Source: Cheiracanthium punctorium
Lineage: Eukaryota; Arthropoda; Arachnida; Araneae; Cheiracanthiidae
NCBI GenBank assembly: GCA_038373885.1
Contig: JAWZYV010010311.1
Span: 186,001 to 250,000, forward strand
Length of the DNA: 64,000 nucleotides
Reading direction: 5' to 3'
In this document: positions 54,896 to 64,000 of the stretch, piece after piece
Layout of the letters: every line of letters begins with the position of its first letter
Numbering within the stretch: position 1 is the first letter of the stretch
Program-made: the position numbers and the translations under genes
Notes under the pieces: generated by a model
Told to the model about the DNA's origin: nothing
The model's input: only the letters and a program-made list of their open reading frames with translations
Database searches by the model: none

Positions 54896-56839
54896 TCTGA
54901 TGTGTCCAACACATGACTTCCTTGCACGTCCATTAGATCAAAAATATTTTCGACGCACTTCCTCTAAACTTATTTGTTTGAAAGAGATAAAATATCAATA
55001 ATAGTAAGGTTTAACGATTTCTAGACAAATATTTCGATATTGCCAAGCTGAGTTCAGTTTGAAATATTTTCTTCTGACACTTTATTTGGCGATATTTTAC
55101 CAAAAGCCGACAAACTTGAGATAGTCTGCGAGATTGTGGGGATAGCCAAAGTAGTCATTGACCACAGACTTTCAATGAATTGAATGCATCCATACACCTC
55201 AATGTATTTAAAGTCATTTGGCTCACCCTGTAAATAAATTCTCAGTCGATTGCTGTCAAAAAAGATATGGAAAACAGTTAGATATTACAATAGTTCTAAA
55301 TACAAAAGTTCAAAAATCTACGGGTTAAAGTTTTAGTGTTATACAAAATACGAAATAATTTTTGGCGCCAAATTTGGCGATATTTCGGCGAAACTCGTCA
55401 ATGTCGACGACATTTGGCGAGATTTTAAGCATGAACCAAACAATGACAGATTATCGCCAAATTTGGCGATATTTCGCCAAAACTCGCCAAGAACGATGAC
55501 AAATGGCGATACTTTGGGCATGGACCAAATGACTGACTATCGCCAAATTTGGCGATATTTCGCCAAAACTCGCCAAGGTCGAGGACAGACGGCGAGTTTT
55601 TGGGCATGTACCAAACAATGACTGTCTACAGTTGTATTATATTGAAGATGTCCATAGACATTAAAGTACTAAAATTCTTTTCGGTGGTCCTGTAAATAAA
55701 CTCTCCAGTAGAATAGAACCAAAAATCGAGATGCACAACTAGATGTTACAACATTCTTATATATGAAATTTCATAATAGTTTTTGAGATTTGAGAGTTAA
55801 ATATGCACACACGTACACCAAAAGTCGCCAAGCTTGGCGACTTTTGGCATAGTTCTTGAGGGAGGCACGTGACCGTGGTCGGACGGCATTGTGCTTGAAA
55901 TGGATGAATGCCCCTAAAATTGCCATTGACCGTAATGTATTGGAAATCTTTTGAGTGTTCCTGTAGCAGAACTACAAATGATAAAGACACTTTTTTTAAT
56001 GGAGAAATTCATTTTCTAACTCTTTACAGCATACATCACTACTGAGTTGTTTGAAATAGCCCAATACCTCTAAAAAACGCTTTGATGAATTTCGACCCAT
56101 ACAGCGTAATGTATTTCGAATCTTTTGGGCGGTTCTGTAGATAAACTATCCAGTCGAATGGAATCGAAAGGGGAGGTGCACAACTAGATGTTACAGCAAT
56201 CCTAAATATAAAGTTTCAACATTCTACGCCTAATAGTTTTTGAGATATGCGAGTTTAATGAGTTTCGGCCCATTGAGCGTAATGTATTTCGAATGTTTTG
56301 GGCAGTCCTGTAGATAAACTATCCAGTCGAATGGAACCAAAAGGAGAGGTGCACAACTAGATGTTACAACTATCCAAAATATGAAGTTTCGACATTCTAC
56401 GCCTAATAGCTTTTGAGTTAGGCGAGTTTAATGAATTTCGGCCCATAGAGCGTAATGTATTTCGAATCTTTTGGGCGGTCCTGTACATAAACTATCCATT
56501 CGATTGCCACCAAAAGGGGAGGTGCACAACTAGATCATAGACCAATCCTAAATATCAAATCTCAACATTCTACGACCAATAGTTTTTGAGATATGCGAGT
56601 TACATACATACGTACGTACGTACAGACGGCATGGAAAAACTGGCCACAGCAGACTCGCTGCTGGTCAAAATGAGTTGCAGACGAGTTAATATGATCGTGC
56701 ATGCTAGCCTACGATAGGATGCATCGAAAAAATTTTTTAAATTAAATTTAGAGGTAGTCAAAATCGGTTTTTTTGTCGAAATTTGGCCCCCAAAATTTTT
56801 CGGGATCACATTACTTCCTTATACTACGTACAAGGAAGT
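54896..56839 (-). mobile_element. Helentron-like nonautonomous element H3
   Basis: Complete minus-strand copy, 1944 bp. ACTTCCTTGTACGT end at 56839, subterminal inverted partner and TGATGTGTCCAACACATGA hairpin at 54896. A-tracts flank it on the plus strand (T-T sites in element orientation). Tandem monomers of 173-174 bp start at 56086, 56260 and 56433. The 86-bp TCGCCAAATTTGGCGA array is at about 55360-55600. No gene. Confidence 0.78.
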
Positions 56840-57495
56840 AAAAAATGAAGTATAATCAGCGTTAATCCACAAGCAAACAATGAAGATTTATCTGCTATTT
56901 TTTCATTTTCTCAAGGATAAAAGTTCAGGACATTTAATATCACTATTTCCATTTCCATGTAGCAATATTCACCTAATTCAGTGTCTAATTTGGTAAGTAA
57001 AAGAATGCTATATAAAAATAGTTCATTTTAAGGAATATAATAAACACAGAAAACTTTCATCCATGTTTTCATCTTCAAATTTATAGATAATGTACATTTA
57101 TCATTATTAAACTTATTAAAACTATTATTATGAGAAGGCACATTACAATATTTATTACAATTATCTAATTCAGGCTATTTTAATAATTTTTACGTAAAGG
57201 AAAATTGTAAATATACTTTTATTACACTTATCTTAATCATTTTAATGAAAAGCAAATGCTTACAAATATTATTTATTACATATGTAGTTTGCACAATCAC
57301 ATAATGTAGTTTGCATCATCAGGATGTCCTGTTGATGATATATCCACATCAATTACATGAAAATACAGTTTTATAAATAGCATTAATATACAGTTTATGG
57401 CTCAGGGAGTTTATTGTATCATTAGGTTTTTACCCCTTTTTCCCAGGTTTTTACCATGCTCTGGTAAAAACCAGTTTTTACCGGTAAAAAGCCTG

Positions 57496-57953
57496 CCGAA
57501 AGCTGGTTGAACGGCCTCCTGGCGGTCGTACAGACATATACTACTATGAAGTAGGTAAAAATACACATATCAGGTCACAATACGATGCAAAAACAGACTG
57601 TATGAAAAATAAAGTTAAGTACGAACCACATTTGTTCGATTTTTCACAAAGAAATAAATATCAGGGAATAGTTGGTGGTCAGGGCGGAAGCTCTATGTCT
57701 GGTACACCTAATATGGATATATGACTAGTTCCCAAAATTCCAAACACCTATAATAAACCAGCTTTAAAATCCCCTGACTATGAACTCTGGCAAAAGGTCA
57801 TGAAAGAGGAGTTAAAGATAAAAAAAGAAAGACGTGTTTGGGATTTAGTGAAACTTCCTCCAAATACTGAACCTATAGAATGCAGGTGGGTCTACACTAT
57901 CAAACAGAATGAAAAAAAATTGAAATAGCTAGATACAAGGATAGGACATGCCA
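57496..57953 (+). pseudogene. Copia segment 5: linker and start of reverse transcriptase
   Basis: Frame with GGRTDIYYYEVGK, the usual Copia 'RTDiYY-e-gk-trlRS--dv--YC' segment, then LWQKVMKEELKIKKERRVWD and ECRWVYTIKQNE. The last pair is the start of the RVT_2 domain ('W--Am-eE-----n-tW-lv-lP', 'rWVf--K'). One frameshift lies in an A-run near 57912; afterwards IARYKDR continues. Copia similarity ends at about 57953. The RT catalytic box, RNase H and 3' LTR are absent. Confidence 0.88.
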
Positions 57954-58515
57954 GATTAAATTCGTAGTTAGCTTGTAAATTTTATTCATAGTTCGTGGTT
58001 TGTTGTAATGAGTTTCGTAGAGATAGCTTCTTGTAAAATGTAGTACAGATGTGTGTTTGTGATTGAAATTTAATTAAATAATAAAAAGACAAAAGAATAG
58101 TTAAAATGTTGATGAATACTTATTTCCCCCAGAAGAAATATATTTCGATAACCGCCACAGTCATCTTCAGTCTCATCCGCCGCTCTTCGGTAATGGCATC
58201 GTACCTCAATGTTCTCTCTCCTACCGTTGAATCTTCCGGTGTACGACATCATACCATGGGGTCTAATCTCGCACAGTCGGTTAACCGAACGTTCGATCGT
58301 GCGACGTCACACGGAACTCATCCGAGGAGCAACAACCAATCAAATTTCCCTGCAGGGTTCCGGTGACGTCAATTTGACATCACGCAACCGAACCTTCGGT
58401 TAACCCACTGTGCGAGATTCAGGCCCCAAGTGTCCTAAAGCGGACGATTCGACGGGAGGAGAGAGAATGACAAGATACGACGCCATTACTTAAAAGTGGC
58501 GGACGATACTGAAGA

Positions 58516-61031
58516 CAGGGCTCAGCCCAAGCCGTAGGAACAAAACTAGTGAGAAAAGTGACTAAGTATTTAAAAAAAGTGACTAAGTATTTAAAAAAAG
58601 TGACTAAATAGTGACTTAAATTATACCATTCAACACATAATTTATTATGCTAATCATTTATGACATTAACATGCAATACTATTTGTTTAAAACTTTTTTA
58701 CAAGAAACTCTGAAACACATAAGACTACAAAAACTGACTTCATGAATCAGTTACTTATCAATTTAAAAGAAGCGCTAAACTATAAGTTATATTTCTTAAC
58801 AGGATTCATAAACTATTGATTTGTTCCAAGAAAATTGAGTCATTCAAAACAAAATATGATTTACGGGCTGACAGGAGGTGTGTGTGTGTGTGAATGGGCA
58901 ACCCCTTTAGAACTATTCTTTTCAATGAGAGACCAAATTAAAAAAAAAAAGAGAGAGAGAGAGAGAGTGGAGAATGGACAAGACATAAGAGCAGTCTGTA
59001 AGAGGATTACTTTCGATTCGAGATGTTTAAATGAACTTTGATTATACATTAAAAAAATCTGATGTGGGCAACACATGACTTCCTTGCACTGCACTAAATT
59101 AAATCAAAAATATTTTCAGCACACTTCATATAAACTTATTTTGTTTGAAAGAGATAAAAATAAAATATCAATAATAGTAAAGTTTAGTGATTTCTAGCCA
59201 AATATTTCGATATCGCCAAGCTGAGTTCAGTTTGAAAGATTTCCTTCTGACACTTTATTTGGCGATATTTCACCAAAAGCCAACAAGTTTGAGATAGTTT
59301 GTGAGATTTTGGGGATAGCCAAAGTAGTCATTGACCACAGACTTTCAATGAATTGAATGCATCCTTAATGTATTAAGTCATTTGGCTGACCCTGTAAATA
59401 AACTCCTAGTCGAATTCAGTCAAAAAAGATTTTGAAAACAGTTAGATATTACAATATAGTTCTAAATACAAAAGTTCAAAATTCTACGGGTTAAAGTTTT
59501 AGAGTTATACAAAATAAGAAATAATTTTTGGCGCCAAATTTGGCGATATTTCGGCGAAGCTCGTCAATGTCGACGACATTTGGCGAGATTTTAAGCATGG
59601 ACCAACAATGACATATTATCGCCAAATTTGGCGATATTTCGCCAAGGACAATGAAAAATGGCGATATTTTTGACATGGACCAAATGACTGACTAGTGCCA
59701 AATTTGTCAATATTTTGGTAAAACTCGCCAAGGTCGAAGACAAATGGCAAGATTTTGGGCATGGACCAAACAACAGACTATTGCCAAATTTGGCGATATT
59801 TTGGCAAAACTCGCCAAGGTCGAAGACAGACAGCGAAGATTTTGGGCATGGACAAAACAATGACTGTCTACAGTTGTATTATATTGAAGATGTCCATAGA
59901 TATTAAAGTATTGAAATTCTTTTCGGTGGTCCTGTAAATAAACTCTCCAGTAGATTGGAACCAAAAATCAAGATGCACAGCTAGATGTTACACCAATCTT
60001 ATATATGAAATTTCAACATTCTATGACTAATAGTTTTGAGATTTGAGAGTTAAATACATACACACGTAGACCAAAGTCGCCAAGCTTGGTGACTTTTGGC
60101 ATAGTTGTTGAAGGAGGCACGTGACTGTAGTCGGACCATTAAGTATCTTATATGGTAGGACGGTACTGTACTTGAAATGGATGAATGCCCCTAAAATTGC
60201 CATTGACTGTAATGTATTGGATTTTTTTTGAGTGTTTCTGTAGTAGAACTATAAATGATAAAGACACTTTTTTTAATGGAGAAATTCACTTTGTAACTCT
60301 TTACAACATATATCACTTCTAAGTTGTTTGAAATAGCCAAAAACCTCTAAAATACGCTTTAATGAATTTCGGCCCATACAGTGTAATGTATTTAGAATCT
60401 CTAGAGCTGCCCTGTAGATAACCAATCCAGTCGAATGGAACCGAAATGGCGGGTGCACAAGTAGATGTTACAACAATCCTGAATATAAAGTTTCAACATT
60501 CTACAACAAATAGTTTTTGAGATATGAGAGTTTAATGAATTTCGGCCCATAGAGCGTAATGTATTTCGAATTTTCGGGCAGTCCTGTATATAAACTATCC
60601 ATTCGATTGAGACCAAAAGGAGAGGTGCACAACTAGATGCTAGAACAATCCTAAATATTAAGTTTCCAACATTCTACGAAGAATAGTTTTTGTGATATGC
60701 GAGTTACATACATACGTACATACAGACGGCATGGAAAAACTGGCCACAATTGACTCGCCGCTGGTCAAAATGAGTTGCAGACGCGTTTATATGATCGTGC
60801 ATGCTAGCTTACGATGAGATGCACCGAAAAAATTCTTAAAAGTAAATTTAGAAGTAGTCAAAATTGTTTTTTTCATCAAAATTTGGCCTCCAAAATTTTT
60901 CGGGATCACATTACTTCCTTATACTCCGTACAAGGAAGTAAAAAGTGACAAAAGTGACCAACTGTCGAAAATAGTTACCGATAGTAACAATTTCTAAAAA
61001 TAGTGAGAAAAGTGACTCGGGCCGAGCCCTG
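58516..61031. mobile_element. CAGGGCTC-ended element holding H4
   Basis: CAGGGCTCAGCCC (58516) pairs with GGGCCGAGCCCTG (ending 61031). TGAAGA flanks both sides (58510-58515, 61032-61037). Both subterminal regions repeat AAAAGTGAC (58552-58615 and 60945-61015). Removing it restores the foldback right arm. Confidence 0.75.
59058..60939 (-). mobile_element. Helentron-like nonautonomous element H4
   Basis: The most diverged copy, 1882 bp, same architecture as H2 and H3: end ACTTCCTTGTACGG at 60939 and TCTGATGTGGGCAACACATGA at 59058 (hairpin weakened). The 86-bp array at about 59520-59840 has four units. Flanked by A7 and A5 on the plus strand. Confidence 0.75.
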
Positions 61032-61152
61032 TGAAGATCACCATAGCAGCGGTCAAAATATACTTCTTCCAGGGAAATAGGTATTCATCGACGTTTTAAT
61101 TATGGAAAATCTTCCATATTTCATTTTAATCGTTTACAAAAGACAAAAGAAT

Positions 61153-61469
61153 TCGCTGTCTCTGAATTTTGAAGTGCTCATTTGTCGCACCCTACCTCTA
61201 ATTAGTTTTGTTCGGAGATGGTTTGAAATCATCAACAGAGGGTATTCGAATGAAATATCTTAACTAAGGAACTACCATCAACTAAGGCTATTTTGGAGCA
61301 CTTCTTCAGGTTTTCACTAGCATTTCTATTATTATGAAATGTAATATATACAGAACTGGGCAGAACATCGTTAATTAACAGAGTTAACATACTCCTTAAC
61401 AATTTATCTTTTAAGTTAAACTAAAACATACTATTGGTTTTTTTAACTTCTGTTAACATTAGTCCTTTA
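61153..61469. other. unassigned stretch right of the foldback
   Basis: It includes CAGAACTGGGCAGAACATCG near 61352 followed by TTAAC-rich sequence, which could be a hAT terminus, but no partner end is visible. Confidence 0.35.
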
Positions 61470-61842
61470 CATTGGCTATTAGTGTGAATTTGAGTTGCGC
61501 AAAATTCACACCAAAACATCAAATACATAATGTAACAAAACTACTTGTTTTATTTAACTGTATACCAAAGCCAAGCCTCTTCAATTAGCAAAGGCCACAA
61601 ATGTCTGAAAAACAAGACTTAGAATTTGGTTTCTTGGCAAGAACTTGGGTGGACTTAAAATTAAGACTCTGTTATAGATGTTGCATTTCTAAGAGAGCCA
61701 GTTTCAATAAAACCATTAAATATAACACTACCTGTCTAGTGCTGCAGTTGTACGTTTCTTTTTCCAATTGTTCGGGGGGGGGGGGGGGTTCTACTGGAAA
61801 AGATTTTTTTTATGGGCAAACCAGTCATTGATGTAGGATGAT
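61470..61842. repeat. dispersed direct repeat, copy 1 (373 bp)
   Basis: Matches 62865-63233 along its whole length with scattered substitutions (GTGTGAATTTGAGTTGCGCA, GGTTTCTTGGCAAGAACTTG, GCCAGTTTCAATAAAACCAT). No terminal inverted repeats; it looks like a local intronic duplication. A 76-codon frame here has no domain. Confidence 0.85.
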
Positions 61843-62270
61843 GTGGGGTTAAGAGGGAACAAAAATCTGGTCTTGGTGATTTAAATCTAGAAAAAACTTA
61901 ATGTGACTCAATATGAGTTAGTACAACAGACAATGATGAAACCAGTTTTTAAAATCAAAGTTAATTTTATTCAACAAATTTTGCTTTATAAGTAACATCA
62001 AAATTTAACAAGTGGTTAGTTAAGAACAACTTCAAGCTAACAAGGTTAATGTTTAACATTTAAAAGTATTTCACAAATTTATCCCTAAGACTTGGCATAG
62101 TTAACCCTAGCATAAGACTATTAAGAAAAACATACAAGCCTGGAGAAGGATTATAAAAGGACTGTTGCTTACTAGCTGAACAAACTGGTGCTTTACACAC
62201 TGCACTGCTGACAAAACTAACAGATCCAGTCCATATATACTTGCAACATGACAATAAATTTGCATATTAA

Positions 62271-62556
62271 CCCATTAACGTCCAGCGATCTATTTTTAGA
62301 TCGTCGTGAAATTTGTCAGACACACAAATATTTAAGCATTGATTTATTTTCCTAGTTTAATTTCTCGAATAATAAGCCTGATTTCCACAAGATACTCAGT
62401 GATAACAAGTTTAAATGAGAATTTTTCCCTGTCTTATTAATATTTTTAGAAAAAGAAATTGATTCTTTATACCACACAAACGTCGGAAATTTATTTATCA
62501 CTTCTGGCATCAACATAAATTTGGGAATATGCTGAAAAAAGTTGGGCGCTAAAGGG
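62271..62556. mobile_element. piggyBac-like MITE, 286 bp
   Basis: CCCATTAACGTCCAGCG (62271) pairs with GGGCGCTAAAGGG (ending 62556). TTAA lies on both sides (62267-62270, 62557-62560). CCC-starting ends with TTAA duplication are typical of piggyBac. It lies between the two copies of the direct repeat. Confidence 0.78.
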
Positions 62557-62864
62557 TTAACAACATCCAAAAACTAGATGTCATGTATTTATTTCATAAT
62601 TAAGTTATTGTTCATTATCAGAATAAACTTATTTAGATATTTTATATATATATTTAAGAAAGATGGAAAAGTTTGTTTACAAACATACATGATTTTTTTT
62701 TTTTTTTTTTCATTTCATTACTTTAAATAGTTATTAATAGATATATCACATTTAAAAAAAAAGGTATTTAATGAAGAGGGTGGGAAAGAAATGGGGAAAA
62801 ATATAAAAAGTCTTTAGTTTTTCTCAACATACAACAGTCCTTTAGATTGGCCTAGTTTTTTTTG

Positions 62865-63233
62865 CATTGGCTATTAGTGTGAATTTGAGTTGCGCAAAAT
62901 TCACACCAAAACATCAAACAAATAATGTAACAAAACTACTTGTTTTATTCAACTGTATACCAAAGACAAGCCTCTTCAATTAGCAAAGACCACAAATGTC
63001 TGAAAAATAAGGCTTAGAATTTGGTTTCTTGGCAAGAACTTGGGTGGACTTAAAACCAAGACTCTGTTATAGATGTTGCATTTCTAAGAGAGCCAGTTTC
63101 AATAAAACCATTGAATATAACACTACCTGTCTAGTGCTGCAGTTGTATATTTTTTTTTTCCCCAGTTGTTCGGGGGGAGGGGTCTACTGGTAAAGATTTT
63201 TTTTATGGGCAAGCCAGTCATTGATGTAGGATG
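62865..63233. repeat. dispersed direct repeat, copy 2 (369 bp)
   Basis: Partner of 61470-61842. Copies are separated by about 1.02 kb. The downstream stretch to 63423 has no further feature. Confidence 0.85.
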
Positions 63234-63423
63234 ACAATGAAATGTTTATGAAAGGAAACATGCATGTAATGCAAAACCATGATAAAAAACTAACTGCTAT
63301 TTTTTGCACTAGGTGCACATGTTTCAAATACTAAATTTCACTAAATTACTTGTTTCATCTCCTGTGTACCAAAGCTAAGTCTTTTCTATACATATAGATA
63401 ATTACACAATTGAAATGACTTAC

Positions 63424-63485
63424 TTTAGAGACTAAATTGTTTGATACTAGGTAGTCCACTAAATGCCTCCCAATGAAGCCACAAC
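63424..63485 (-). CDS. host gene exon A: Rossmann motif of extended SDR / epimerase
   Basis: On the minus strand TTTTCTTTTAAAG precedes a 62-nt exon and GTAAGT follows it. The exon enters with two bases completing a codon (so a Gly codon G|GT is plausible) and leaves in phase 0. It encodes CGFIGRHLVDYLVSNN and then LVSK. GxxGFIGRxLVxYL is the NAD(P)-binding P-loop and first helix of extended SDR proteins. The next residues expected (strand 2, VRVVDK) are those of exon B at 3244-3300. The upstream exon with the start codon lies right of the window or is not recognisable. Likely a cytosolic NAD-dependent epimerase/dehydratase-like protein; substrate unknown. Confidence 0.78.
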
Positions 63486-63489
63486 CTTT

Positions 63490-64000
63490 AAAAGAAAAAA
63501 GAAAATTATAAAAATGGCATAACAGATTATTTTATTCTAATGACTAAAAACCAAGAGGGATGACTCAAAATAAAGCTAAAATACAATAATTACATGTTAA
63601 TTTTTTTAATAAGGTTTATCAAAATTTGCTAAGCTGTTTTAGGCTTATTATATTTTTTGCATTTAACACAGCAGGATCTCAATAACCGCTACTGTCAGAA
63701 GGTAAAAACAGTAGCATTAGAAGCCTTACAAACATAAACAAAGTTGCTAAAATAGCATACTTTTACTTAATTTTAGTACACAAAATAGTACAAATTTGAA
63801 GTTTAGTTCAAAAATATATATTACTCACACCAAAGTATAAGTTTTTAGCCAGCCATAAATGATGACATGCCTGGAGAGGTAGTTCATGAAACTGTTTGAT
63901 ATTACCAGAATCGAGCGTATTTTTTAATGAGATTGAACAACTTTAATGAGATTTCCCCCCTCATATTCATTCACCTCTTTCTAAAATAGACAGTCAGGGT
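63490..64000 (-). other. intron upstream of exon A
   Basis: AT-rich, no convincing exon. A candidate donor GTGAGT on the minus strand near 63828 follows a frame that does not resemble the expected N-terminus. Confidence 0.4.

Larger units (their letters stand above)
54323..57495. mobile_element. hAT-like element, 3.2 kb, holding H3
   Basis: Exact target duplication CCGAAAGC lies at 54315-54322 and 57496-57503. Ends are CAGGGTTGG (54323) and GCCTG (57495), with GGTTTTTAC/GTAAAAACC blocks close to each end in inverted arrangement. It contains a SINE-like segment (54462-54640), a one-ended CAGGGCCTCCGAGAG fragment at 54655 (family of 10423) and H3. The 56840-57420 part is empty AT-rich DNA. Confidence 0.82.
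58099..61137. mobile_element. foldback element with 15-bp flanking direct repeats, interrupted
   Basis: The left arm (about 58103-58330) faces the right arm (58358-58515 plus 61038-61110) in inverted order, sharing GATGAATAC-TATTTCCC, TTCGA/TGACCGC-, CTCTCTCCT-CCGT-GAATC and ATCTCGCACAG-GGGTTAACC-like runs. Direct repeats AAAAGACAAAAGAAT lie at 58084-58098 and 61138-61152. The right arm is split by the CAGGGCTC element. The short overlapping frames here are not genes. Confidence 0.72.
3301..63423 (-). other. giant intron (about 60.1 kb) of the minus-strand SDR gene
   Basis: It is bounded by GTAAGT on the minus strand at 63423-63418 and by TTTAG at 3305-3301. It contains all elements listed between these positions. 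The phase is 0 on both sides. The size rests on exons A and B belonging to one transcript; the protein-level continuity supports that, but no transcript was available. Confidence 0.65.

Noticed and set aside
63820..63870. Possible upstream exon of the SDR gene (GTGAGT donor on minus strand near 63828)
   Set aside because: The phase can be made to fit, but the encoded residues do not resemble the hydrophobic beta-1 strand expected just before the P-loop, and an in-frame stop lies close.
1..64000. CRISPR arrays, bacterial operons, rRNA genes
   Set aside because: No regularly spaced conserved repeats, no ribosome-binding-site gene order and no rRNA-like segments; the content is eukaryotic intronic.

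Overview
The window looks like intronic DNA of an AT-rich arthropod genome. A chelicerate such as a spider is my best guess, from the dense mix of hAT, mariner, Copia, Gypsy, I-clade LINE and tRNA-derived SINE copies; species is not determinable by eye. I see no bacterial gene, rRNA, intact tRNA gene or CRISPR array. The only host gene I can support lies on the minus strand: three short exons (63424-63485, 3244-3300, 2724-2778) with canonical splice signals encode contiguous N-terminal pieces of an extended short-chain dehydrogenase/reductase (NAD-dependent epimerase type). The intron between the first two of these exons is about 60.1 kb and nearly everything else in the window sits inside it.

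Layout, left to right. 1-4.2 kb: exons B and C, a hAT MITE, SINE pieces and an inverted repeat. 4.2-14.6 kb: a hAT-like element (TAGGGTGG termini) split by a second hAT element (CAGAGGCGG termini), itself carrying a 5'-truncated I-clade LINE and several MITEs; an 0.82-kb tandem duplication covers the left junctions. 14.6-19 kb: hAT elements, MITEs and SINE debris. 19.1-57.95 kb: one decayed Copia retrotransposon on the plus strand, cut into segments (19.1-21.8, 42.13-42.19, 50.87-51.20, 54.13-54.32, 57.50-57.95) by later insertions. The reading frame resumes at the junctions where target duplications can be found. The first interrupter is a mariner remnant (21811-42126) that now holds a young Gypsy element (23353-31789), a Helentron-like pair, a 3.5-kb hAT-like element and SINEs. 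The second is a hAT-like element (42190-50870) holding another hAT, a pogo element, a SINE and MITEs. The fourth is a hAT-like element (54323-57495) holding a further Helentron-like copy. 58.1-61.15 kb: a foldback element interrupted by a CAGGGCTC element carrying the fourth Helentron-like copy. 61.2-64 kb: a diverged direct repeat, a piggyBac-like MITE and exon A.

The most novel item is a ~1.9-2.0-kb nonautonomous family, four copies, one nested in another. It has a terminal 14-bp repeat at one end, its inverted partner just inside a 3' hairpin at the other, internal tandem arrays and T-tract insertion sites. This is the architecture of Helentron-associated elements. All boundaries were read by eye from target-site duplications and inverted repeats; no alignment or database search was run.
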